DNA from: CTSoil-075 sp964292325
GTDB taxonomy: Bacteria; Bacillota; Negativicutes; DSM-13327
Direction: 5' to 3'
NCBI GenBank assembly: GCA_964292325.1
Contig: CAXYVG010000164.1
Coordinates: 1-5,719 of the forward strand
Length of the DNA stretch: 5,719 bases
The notes beneath the pieces were generated by a model, which saw nothing but the letters and a program-made list of their open reading frames with translations, ran no database searches and was not told the DNA's origin. Of this stretch, positions 1 through 5,719 are shown one piece after another. Position numbers and translations under genes: made by a program. The stretch's first letter is position 1, and the number at the start of each line of letters is the position of its first letter.

Positions 1-1506
1 ATATCCGTTATTGTCCCAGCGTATAATGTTGAAAAATATATCCAAAGGTGTATTGATAGCATAGTATTACAGACGTTTAAAGAGTATGAAATTATCATTG
101 TTAATGATTGTTCTACAGACTGTACTGCTGAAGTATTACAAAAATATTATAGCGAAAATATACGGATTAAAATGATTCATCATGAGGAAAATAAGGGGCT
201 TGGACCTGCCAGGAATACTGGTATCGATCATGCCAAAGGGGAATATATTTTTTTTGTCGACAGTGATGACTGGATTGCTCCGACTACGCTCCAGGATCTC
301 TATGCTCTTGCACAAATGCATCATGCTGATATAGCGGCTTGTGGTATTTGTTATGCTTATGAGGATGGTAGACAGGAAACGTTTCATGCCAATCCAATTA
401 TCACTGTCGGCGGCGCGGTGGCCTTGGAATTATTGGCTAGATATGTGATTCCGGATGTAGCCTGGAATAAACTTTATAAAAGGGAACTGATCGTTTCACA
501 TCAATTACGATTTGCGCCTATTTATCATGAAGATTTTAATTTCGCCATTGAAGCACTCTATCATTGCAATTTATATGTATCCATGCCTGATCAGCTGTAT
601 TATTACTATCAAAGTTCCCACTCAATTATCAGGAGCAAACCGACGGAAAAACACATTTATTCTTATATAGAACTGTTTAAACTATTTAATCGATTTGTGA
701 AAAAAATAAATAAATTGGCGCCTCTCATTAGTGATGAAGCGATTGCTAAGATCTACTCTAGCCTGATTCATACGATAATACGCAGAATGAAAAATGTGTA
801 TCAACAGCTCAATGCTGAGGAAAGAGTAAAGTTATTGTCCAAGGTATTTGAACAACAATTTGGTGATGGATATTTTTTTGTACAGGGTATGATGGATCAT
901 TTTATGGATAAGATTGACCGACCCAATAGCCATGATTCTAACGTAACTCCTCATACCTACGAAGAGCGCCTAGCTGCAGGAGAAACTTTTTCTCCCCGTG
1001 ATCTTTATGATTATGCCAATGAATTGCATGATCAAGGTAGACATGAAGCGGCTATTGAGTTTTACGAAAAATTTTTAGTAACAAAGCAGGGGGGGATAGA
1101 AGAAAATATCACCGCCTGTGATAAAGTGGCCGACTGTTTTCTCGCCTTAAACAATCCAGAAAAACATCTAGAATATATTTACAAATCATTCACTTATGAT
1201 ACGCCCCGCGCTGAATTTTGTTGTCTGTTAGGCTTTCATCATTTACAAGCAAATGAGCTCAAACAAGCTACTTTTTGGTATAAAGCAGCTACGAAACTGG
1301 AAAAACCCACAGATGGTTCAGGGATGCTGGGTGCGTGCTGGACCTGGCTCCCTCATCTTCAGCTCTGCGTATGTTATGACAAGTTAGGAAAACATGAGCT
1401 CGCATGCGAGCATAACGAAATAGCGGCTACTTATGCACCGGATCATTCTGGAATTTTATACAACCGAGCATATTTTGAGAATTTGTTTAATGAAATAAAA
1501 TCTTAA
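1..1506 (+). CDS. GT2 family glycosyltransferase with C-terminal TPR-like region (5' end missing)
   Basis: The reading frame is open from base 1, so the gene begins upstream of the window. The first visible residues, ISVIVPAYN, are the usual beginning of a GT2 fold, so probably only a few residues are missing. The ATG at 172 lies inside the nucleotide-binding domain and is not the start. Numbering from the window edge, visible motifs are VNDCSTD (34-40, a variant of the usual DDGSTD), the metal-binding DSDD (87-90) and an HEDF motif (about 176-179) typical of the acceptor side. From about residue 332 to the end come paired helices resembling TPRs (RDLYDYANELHDQGRHEAA, then AFCC/LLGFHHL-like and LQLCVCYDKLG segments). 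From memory this tail is common in GT2 enzymes of Bacillus and Paenibacillus. It is probably a cytoplasmic enzyme transferring a sugar from a nucleotide donor; donor and acceptor are unknown. No membrane segment is evident. The GT10 gene follows 57 bases downstream on the same strand. Confidence 0.9.
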   Translation: MSVIVPAYNVEKYIQRCIDSIVLQTFKEYEIIIVNDCSTDCTAEVLQKYYSENIRIKMIHHEENKGLGPARNTGIDHAKGEYIFFVDSDDWIAPTTLQDLYALAQMHHADIAACGICYAYEDGRQETFHANPIITVGGAVALELLARYVIPDVAWNKLYKRELIVSHQLRFAPIYHEDFNFAIEALYHCNLYVSMPDQLYYYYQSSHSIIRSKPTEKHIYSYIELFKLFNRFVKKINKLAPLISDEAIAKIYSSLIHTIIRRMKNVYQQLNAEERVKLLSKVFEQQFGDGYFFVQGMMDHFMDKIDRPNSHDSNVTPHTYEERLAAGETFSPRDLYDYANELHDQGRHEAAIEFYEKFLVTKQGGIEENITACDKVADCFLALNNPEKHLEYIYKSFTYDTPRAEFCCLLGFHHLQANELKQATFWYKAATKLEKPTDGSGMLGACWTWLPHLQLCVCYDKLGKHELACEHNEIAATYAPDHSGILYNRAYFENLFNEIKS

Positions 1507-1532
1507 TCAAGAATGACGGAATTTTGTATAAT
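1504..1532 (+). promoter_or_regulatory. Possible sigma-A-type promoter before the GT10 gene
   Basis: A perfect TATAAT -10 hexamer sits at 1527-1532. At a 17-base spacing upstream lies TAATCA (1504-1509), which matches only three of six positions of the TTGACA consensus and overlaps the stop codon of the preceding gene. A start site near 1539 would leave a short leader before the ribosome binding site at 1553. The -10 is good but the -35 is poor, and the region is AT-rich, so a chance match is possible. If real, the fucosyltransferase genes could be transcribed independently of the upstream GT2 gene. Confidence 0.3.
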
Positions 1533-1552
1533 GATTCGATTCACTTTCAAAT

Positions 1553-1557
1553 GGAGG
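1553..1557 (+). promoter_or_regulatory. Ribosome binding site that fixes the GT10 start
   Basis: GGAGG lies six bases before the ATG at 1564. The longer frame starting at ATG 1513 has no comparable site and would translate through this Shine-Dalgarno sequence, adding 17 residues with no family counterpart. The start at 1564 (MKKTIEIDF) is therefore preferred. Confidence 0.8.
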
Positions 1558-1563
1558 AATCGT

Positions 1564-2424
1564 ATGAAAAAGACGATTGAAATTGATTTTATTGATTTTT
1601 GGCCTGGTTTTAACAAAGAAAATAATTTTTTCACAACTCTTTTAAGAAAAAATTATAATGTTTGTATTAGCGATCATCCTAACTATATTTTTGTTTCACT
1701 GTTTGGTACAGATTATTTGAACTATAATGCTATAAAAATTTGTTTCATTGGTGAAAATAGTAGGCCTAATTTTACTCTTTATGATTATATATTGGGCTTT
1801 GATTGGGTTTCACTTGGTGATCGATATTATAGATTACCTTTGTATCGTCTTGATAATCATTATCCTATGCTTTTTAACAGACTGGAAATCAAGCAGATTC
1901 CCACAACTAAAAACAAATTTTGTAATTATATATATTCAAACGCCAATGCAGATCAGCATAGAGAAGAGTTTTTTTCTCTACTGAATGAATATAAAAAAGT
2001 TGATTCTGGTGGTAGGCATTTAAATAATCTAGGGTATTACGTTGGCGACAAATTAGCTTTCCAAAGTGATTATAAGTTTACTATCGCTTTTGAAAATACA
2101 TCACACCCAGGTTATACCACTGAAAAAATTACGGATGCATATATTGCAAATACGGTTCCAATTTATTGGGGAAATCCAGAGGTTGTAAAGGAATTTAATT
2201 CAGACTCATTTATCAACTGTCATGATTTTGAAAAATTTGATCAAGTGATAGAGTACATTAAAAAGGTAGATAGCGACGATGATTTATATTTAAAAATGCT
2301 TAACGCGCCTATATTTTCTCCTAAGATTCTTGAATCTTTAGAAGAGGATGCCATCCTATCTTTTTTAGACAATATATTTTCTAACGATGTTGAAAAAGCA
2401 CGTAGGATAACGAACAATACATAG
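1564..2424 (+). CDS. GT10 family alpha-1,3/4-fucosyltransferase
   Basis: The 286-residue product resembles Helicobacter pylori alpha-1,3/4-fucosyltransferases, which move fucose from GDP-fucose to GlcNAc (or Glc) in Lewis-type glycans. Visible family motifs in order are FIGENSRPNF (61-70), containing the Glu (64) that corresponds to the proposed catalytic base; an LGFDW/DRYYRLPLY block (78-94); VDSGGRHLNNLG (146-157); the donor-binding FEN...GYTTEKITDAY block (176-193), with the Glu-Lys pair at 187-188; and TVPIYWGNP (197-205). It ends soon after the catalytic domain and lacks the heptad repeats and amphipathic tail of H. pylori enzymes, so it is compact. No signal peptide or membrane segment is seen; it should act in the cytoplasm on a lipid-linked or nascent glycan. 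Rows I counted by hand are very AT-rich (13 G+C of 60 at 1621-1680 and at 1681-1740), lower than much of the window, which may mean separate acquisition. The choice between alpha-1,3 and alpha-1,4 linkage cannot be read from sequence. Confidence 0.92.
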   Translation: MKKTIEIDFIDFWPGFNKENNFFTTLLRKNYNVCISDHPNYIFVSLFGTDYLNYNAIKICFIGENSRPNFTLYDYILGFDWVSLGDRYYRLPLYRLDNHYPMLFNRLEIKQIPTTKNKFCNYIYSNANADQHREEFFSLLNEYKKVDSGGRHLNNLGYYVGDKLAFQSDYKFTIAFENTSHPGYTTEKITDAYIANTVPIYWGNPEVVKEFNSDSFINCHDFEKFDQVIEYIKKVDSDDDLYLKMLNAPIFSPKILESLEEDAILSFLDNIFSNDVEKARRITNNT

Positions 2425-2465
2425 TCATTATGCCTTGTGCATAGGGAAAGGAATGATGATCCATT

Positions 2466-4043
2466 ATGATCGTTGTACAATTACTGGGTGGTCTTGGAAA
2501 TCAGATGTTTCAGTATGCCTGTGGGCGGGCACTGGCCCTACGCACGGGGAAAAAACTGATCTTAGATACAAGCAGATGCACTGACCTACGCCCCTATGCG
2601 CTACATCACTTTACGATACAGGCGCAAACTGTGCAGTCTATAGAAGAGTTGACATTGATTGCGCAAGATCTTGGAATCGCTAGCATAGTAGTGAAAAGCG
2701 AAACAGGGTTTCACTTCGATCCGCAGATTGTTTCTATACAAGATTCGGTTATGTTAGCAAATGGATTTTGGCAGAGTGAAAAATATTTTAGCGATATGGT
2801 AGGTCATATTCACCAGGACTTTACACCTTCTGTGGGGAGCATCTCCGAGGAAGGGCTAGGTATAACGCAAAAAATGAGGGAAAATACATCCATCGCTCTA
2901 CATATCCGGCGAGGGGATTATACTGCGTCAGGAAATGCAGAAAAGCACGGTGTATTACCGCTTACTTATTATAAAAGGGCGATGGAGTATTTTGATGTAA
3001 CATATCAAGATGCTCAGTATTATGTTTTTTCCGATGATATAGAGTGGTGCAAAAGAGCATTTGGCAATCAGCCCAATGTAAGTATAGTAGAACATCATGC
3101 CCAGATAGAGGTTCACGAAGATTTATGGCTAATGAGTCAGTGTAAACACAATATCATAGCAAACAGTACTTATAGTTGGTGGGGGGCATGGCTAGGTGAA
3201 CATCCTGATCAGAAAGTCATCGCTCCAGAGCGCTGGTTTGCTGATGCACCGTTTGATACAAAAGATTTAGTTCCAGAGGAGTGGGTCAAGATGCCATTAG
3301 ACAGTGCGATCAATATAAAACATAAGATCGCTATTTTGTATATTTGCACAGGGAAATATCATGTGTTTTGGGAAGACTTTTATAAAAGTGCAGAAAAGAA
3401 TTTACTCACAGATCATGAAAAAACATATTTTGTGTTTACCGACTATCAAGAATTACCCTTTAGCGATCAGTCCAATGTACAAGTGATTGCCCAAGAAAAA
3501 TTAGGGTGGCCGGATGATACGCTCATGCGTTTTCATATGTTTCGTAAGATAGAATATGAATTAGAAAAATTTGATTATATTCTTTTCTTTAATGCCAATC
3601 TTCTTATCGTAGCCCCGGTAGGTGAGGAGATATTACCCAATAATGGTGAGGATGGCCTCTGCGCTTTGTGGCATCCTTGTTTTTATAACGAAATAGATAA
3701 TCAAAAATACACATATGAACGAAATCAAAACTCCTTGGCATATGTTCCGATGGGTGATGGTACACGGTATTATGCAGGAGGGCTTAATGGTGGTACAAGA
3801 GCAGCATATTTGCAACTTATTCATCAATTAGCCGACAATATCGAGCGAGATAAAGAAAATAATATAGTAGCTCTCTGGCATGATGAATCTCATTTAAACA
3901 AATATCTTTTGCATCGATCCGTGCGTGTTCTTTCTCCTCTTTATGGTTGGCCAGAAGAGTTTCCACCGAATCATCAAGTGAAGATCATGATTAAGGATAA
4001 ACGAAAATATGGTGGGCATCAAGCGTTACGTAATGGAAGCTAA
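2466..4043 (+). CDS. Fused GT11 alpha-1,2-fucosyltransferase / GT6 alpha-1,3-Gal(NAc)-transferase
   Basis: One uninterrupted 525-residue frame joins two complete glycosyltransferases. Residues 1-278 are GT11: GGLGNQMFQYA (8-18), the GDP-fucose-binding HIRRGDY (146-152), FSDD (188-191) and NSTYSWWGAW (233-242). Such enzymes add Fuc alpha-1,2 to terminal Gal, forming H-type structures. After a short linker, residues 285-525 are GT6, the ABO transferase family: YICTGKY (292-298), NAN (376-378) where mammalian enzymes have the metal-binding DXD, HPCFY (403-407), TYERN (416-420), YYAGGLNGG (435-443), WHDESHLNKYLL (471-482, with the catalytic-type Glu 474), LSPLYGWP (489-496) and GGHQALRN (516-523). 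GT6 enzymes add alpha-1,3 GalNAc or Gal to an H-type acceptor, so the two halves would catalyse consecutive steps. Each half has about the length of its stand-alone bacterial family. The start at 2466 matches the GT11 N-terminus exactly; its AAAGGA site (2447-2452) is rather far at 13 bases, and the nearer ATGs at 2453 and 2456 are out of frame. The gene lies 41 bases after the GT10 gene. No membrane segment is seen. Confidence 0.93.
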   Translation: MIVVQLLGGLGNQMFQYACGRALALRTGKKLILDTSRCTDLRPYALHHFTIQAQTVQSIEELTLIAQDLGIASIVVKSETGFHFDPQIVSIQDSVMLANGFWQSEKYFSDMVGHIHQDFTPSVGSISEEGLGITQKMRENTSIALHIRRGDYTASGNAEKHGVLPLTYYKRAMEYFDVTYQDAQYYVFSDDIEWCKRAFGNQPNVSIVEHHAQIEVHEDLWLMSQCKHNIIANSTYSWWGAWLGEHPDQKVIAPERWFADAPFDTKDLVPEEWVKMPLDSAINIKHKIAILYICTGKYHVFWEDFYKSAEKNLLTDHEKTYFVFTDYQELPFSDQSNVQVIAQEKLGWPDDTLMRFHMFRKIEYELEKFDYILFFNANLLIVAPVGEEILPNNGEDGLCALWHPCFYNEIDNQKYTYERNQNSLAYVPMGDGTRYYAGGLNGGTRAAYLQLIHQLADNIERDKENNIVALWHDESHLNKYLLHRSVRVLSPLYGWPEEFPPNHQVKIMIKDKRKYGGHQALRNGS

Positions 4044-4048
4044 TACAG

Positions 4049-4085
4049 AAGAACCACTTCTCACAAATAAGTGAGAGTGGTTCTT
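4049..4085 (+). terminator. Hairpin terminator between convergent gene groups
   Basis: The arms AAGAACCACTTCTCAC (4049-4064) and GTGAGAGTGGTTCTT (4071-4085) form a 15-base-pair stem with one bulged T and an AAATAA loop. It starts six bases after the stop codon of the fusion gene. The tail on the plus strand is only moderately T-rich (TTCTTTCCATTT). The minus-strand tail is TTCTTCTGTATT, so the same hairpin could also stop transcripts arriving from the methyltransferase gene that ends at 4121. Bidirectional action is inferred from position and symmetry. Confidence 0.8.
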
Positions 4086-4120
4086 TCCATTTACCAAAGG
4101 ATTGACCTCATTGTTCATTA

Positions 4121-4768
4121 TTATTGTGTTAAAGCCCAAGAACTTTCCACCTGGGTTTTATATATTTTCAGCCAAACCGTTAGCAAAGCATGTTCGGTGG
4201 AATCTAATAAATAATTTGATAAAATACCACGGGTTATTTCGAAGTATTCATCCTTAGTTGTACTTTCCGCTTTTTTGCAGGCAATGATCTCAAAATTATA
4301 TGTTCCTCTCCATTCATTTTCACGTATTTCTGTCACCATATATCCATATTGTTCAAGAATATATTGTAAGGTCTGGGGTGAATAACCTTCGCAATGAACA
4401 GCCCAGCTTGCTTCATGAGATCCAAATAAATGCCGAATGCCAAGTGCGTGCTTAGAAAATGAAGTCATCGGATGTAAGAATGTTAGTGTTTGACGATGAA
4501 AATTTGGAACTTCAATATGGAGTATTCCCCCAGTAGTTAACCAGGAAGACCAGCTAGCAAGAAGTGCTAACGCCACAGGGCGAGTGAAGTGTTCAAACAC
4601 ATGATGCAAGCGAATCTCGTTAATCGAATATACTGGATAGCTGATATCCAGTATATTGGCATGGATATCAGCAACACTTTTAGATTGAACGGAATGGGCT
4701 TCTAGGGGGAAATCGATATTTACATACCCTTGCAAATAGCTTTGACCACATCCTAAATGCAGTTTCAT
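4121..4768 (-). CDS. Class I SAM-dependent methyltransferase
   Basis: The 215-residue product has a small Rossmann-type methyltransferase core. Motif I, LHLGCGQ (3-9), binds S-adenosylmethionine; VNID (16-19) supplies the acidic residue after the second strand; LHHVFEH (54-60) and GGILHIEVPN (80-89) match the later strands of Methyltransf_11-type domains. A WAVHCEGYSPQTL segment (122-134) followed by a GYMVTEI strand is typical of the C-terminal half in small methyltransferases found in polysaccharide clusters. Residues from about 168 on form an extra, probably helical tail of unknown role. The start is well supported: GAGGAGGG (complement of 4776-4783) lies seven bases before the ATG at 4768. 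The gene follows the minus-strand GT2 gene after a 54-base gap with no terminator, so co-transcription is likely. Methylation of a sugar in the surface glycan is a guess from context; the substrate is unknown. Confidence 0.87.
   Translation of the reverse strand: MKLHLGCGQSYLQGYVNIDFPLEAHSVQSKSVADIHANILDISYPVYSINEIRLHHVFEHFTRPVALALLASWSSWLTTGGILHIEVPNFHRQTLTFLHPMTSFSKHALGIRHLFGSHEASWAVHCEGYSPQTLQYILEQYGYMVTEIRENEWRGTYNFEIIACKKAESTTKDEYFEITRGILSNYLLDSTEHALLTVWLKIYKTQVESSWALTQ
4627..4672 (-). repeat. Overlapping inverted repeats inside the methyltransferase gene
   Basis: A perfect 13-base inverted repeat, AATATACTGGATA (4627-4639) and TATCCAGTATATT (4645-4657), encloses a five-base spacer. A second perfect 11-base inverted repeat, GCTGATATCCA (4640-4650) and TGGATATCAGC (4662-4672), shares bases 4645-4650 with the first, so the two hairpins cannot form together in the mRNA. 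They lie in codons for roughly residues 33-48 of the methyltransferase. No T-run follows either hairpin. The repeats are plain in the sequence; any function is unknown. Confidence 0.75.
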
Positions 4769-4822
4769 ATCAAAACCCTCCTCAATAATGGTTAAATCCT
4801 CTTAGAATGGAATGATATCGTA

Positions 4823-5644
4823 TTACTTCAAAAATACCATTTTTAAAGCTTGATCATACATTTGCACGGCATGATCTACATACTCTCTACCTACGAATGA
4901 AGGATTAGCCCATTGTAGAAAATTATGAAAAGTATGACGACGCTGTACCCAAACATTTTCATCAAGGGCCCTGATGCTAGTACTTGGAGTATCACGGTAG
5001 GTCACAAGAGGCTCATTGACAAAGGAAAAATTGGTCTGAGATGCCACCCGTAGCCATAAGGCATAGTCTTCCACGCCTCGGCAATAACTCTCTTCTGGAA
5101 AACCTAGGACAAGGGGGACTAAAGAAGAATGTATCATCGCTGAGCTACAAACTACATTGTTGACGATCAGTAAGTCATCGAAGGTCAGAAATTCTTTCGG
5201 GTACTCTAGTAAAGAACCAACAATTCCTTGTTGAGGTAAAAAGCGGTAGGCGTTTGAAGATACGGCAAGGGTACCTTGCTCTTGGGCGTAGTCTAGTTGG
5301 GTTTTAATTTTATTAGTAGCCCATTCATCATCGCTGTCCAAAAATGCCAACCACTCTCCTGTTGAAGCTCTCACGCCACGATTTCTTGGGGTAGCTGGCC
5401 TGCCGATGTGCTCACCGGGTATCCATTTTACACGCGCATCGTCAATTGATTTCACAATGGACTCTGTATTATCGGTAGAACCATCATCACAGACTAATAC
5501 TTCCCAAGTAGGATGAGTTTGATATAGTGCACTTTTAATACTTGCTTCAATGGTATCTGCCCGATTATAAGTAGGAATCACAACGGAAACCCGGCTTGCT
5601 ATACCGTTTGCACACTGTTTACTGACATATTGTAATAGTTCCAT
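4823..5644 (-). CDS. GT2 family glycosyltransferase
   Basis: The 273-residue product is a single-domain GT-A-type glycosyltransferase. Its N-terminal half has SVVIPTYNRADTI (20-32), VCDDGSTDNT (51-60), a PRNRGVRASTGEWLAFLDSDD block (86-106) ending in the metal-binding DSDD (103-106), and EW just after it. The acceptor-side motif GVEDYALWLRV (190-200) supplies the likely catalytic Glu-Asp pair. Length and motif order are ordinary for GT2, and there are no membrane helices, so it should be a soluble cytoplasmic enzyme. Donor and acceptor cannot be told from sequence. The start at 5644 has a GAGGTG ribosome binding site (complement of 5649-5654), and the next in-frame Met is at residue 170, far inside the domain. 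It is probably the first gene of a two-gene unit with the methyltransferase. Its place beside the fucosyltransferase group suggests work on the same or a neighbouring surface glycan, but the opposite orientation makes this uncertain. Confidence 0.92.
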   Translation of the reverse strand: MELLQYVSKQCANGIASRVSVVIPTYNRADTIEASIKSALYQTHPTWEVLVCDDGSTDNTESIVKSIDDARVKWIPGEHIGRPATPRNRGVRASTGEWLAFLDSDDEWATNKIKTQLDYAQEQGTLAVSSNAYRFLPQQGIVGSLLEYPKEFLTFDDLLIVNNVVCSSAMIHSSLVPLVLGFPEESYCRGVEDYALWLRVASQTNFSFVNEPLVTYRDTPSTSIRALDENVWVQRRHTFHNFLQWANPSFVGREYVDHAVQMYDQALKMVFLK

Positions 5645-5681
5645 TTTTCACCTCGTCAAAAATATAGAAATCGAATATTAC

Positions 5682-5710
5682 AATATATGTAGTTCTACGA
5701 AAAGTGTGAC
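5682..5710 (-). promoter_or_regulatory. Possible sigma-A-type promoter for the minus-strand pair
   Basis: Read on the minus strand, GTCACA (5710-5705) matches four of six positions of the -35 consensus. Seventeen bases later, TATATT (5687-5682) matches five of six of the -10. Transcription would begin near 5675, leaving a short leader before the GAGGTG site at 5654. Position and spacing are good, but the hexamers are imperfect in an AT-rich stretch. Confidence 0.4.
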
Positions 5711-5719
5711 TATTTATTC

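Noticed and set aside
1398..1411. A 14-base perfect palindrome, GCTCGCATGCGAGC, in the first gene
   Set aside because: A palindrome this long is expected by chance about once in a few such windows. It has no loop, lies in coding sequence and has no sign of a binding-site context.
1513..1563. A longer GT10 protein starting at ATG 1513
   Set aside because: There is no good ribosome binding site before 1513, and the added residues have no family counterpart. GGAGG at 1553-1557 with six-base spacing supports the start at 1564.
1748..1984. A hydrophobic 78-residue frame overlapping the GT10 gene
   Set aside because: It lies wholly inside the GT10 gene in another frame. Its hydrophobic look comes from AT-rich codons read out of frame.
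2429..2443. Small hairpin (TATGC/GCATA) between the GT10 and fusion genes
   Set aside because: The stem is only five base pairs with no T-run after it, too weak for a terminator. The short gap suggests continued transcription.
3591..3599. Loss of DXD in the GT6 half as evidence of a pseudogene
   Set aside because: NXN at this place is normal for bacterial GT6 enzymes, and the other active-site motifs are intact in a full-length frame.
5681..5707. Sporulation-type (sigma-K-like) promoter upstream of the minus-strand GT2 gene
   Set aside because: CATATATTG resembles the CATANNNTA -10 motif except at the last base, and an AC lies 16 bases upstream. The -35 is only two bases and the match is incomplete, so a sigma-A-like reading of the same region is at least as good.

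Overview
The window holds five protein-coding genes, all linked to making or decorating surface glycans, in two convergent groups. The genome type looks like a low-to-moderate GC Gram-positive (Bacillota, probably Bacillales such as a Bacillus or Paenibacillus relative). The reasons are strong GGAGG-type ribosome binding sites and a GT2 glycosyltransferase with the TPR-like C-terminal tail common in that group. The genus cannot be fixed from the sequence.

Plus strand (1-4043): a GT2 glycosyltransferase with a C-terminal TPR-like region, cut by the left edge (1-1506); a compact GT10 alpha-1,3/4-fucosyltransferase (1564-2424); and a 525-residue protein (2466-4043). The last fuses a GT11 alpha-1,2-fucosyltransferase (about residues 1-278) to a GT6 alpha-1,3-Gal/GalNAc-transferase, the family of the human ABO blood-group enzymes (about residues 285-525). 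A hairpin terminator follows at about 4049-4085.

Minus strand (5644 down to 4121): a GT2 glycosyltransferase (4823-5644), then a small SAM-dependent methyltransferase (4121-4768). They probably share one transcript from a weakly supported promoter near 5682-5710. The gap at 4044-4120 between the two groups holds only the terminator hairpin.

How they may work together (inference): GT11 adds Fuc alpha-1,2 to a terminal Gal, making an H-type determinant. GT6 on the same chain then adds alpha-1,3 GalNAc or Gal, making an A- or B-type determinant. GT10 could add alpha-1,3/4 Fuc to an adjacent GlcNAc or Glc, giving Lewis-type structures. This would be a blood-group/Lewis-like glycan locus in a probable Gram-positive, with the two consecutive ABO-pathway steps in one polypeptide. 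The acceptor and the enzyme that builds the underlying Gal-containing chain are not identifiable here. The fusion gene is the most notable item in the window. No RNA genes, mobile elements or CRISPR arrays were seen, and no stretch over 300 bases lacks a gene.
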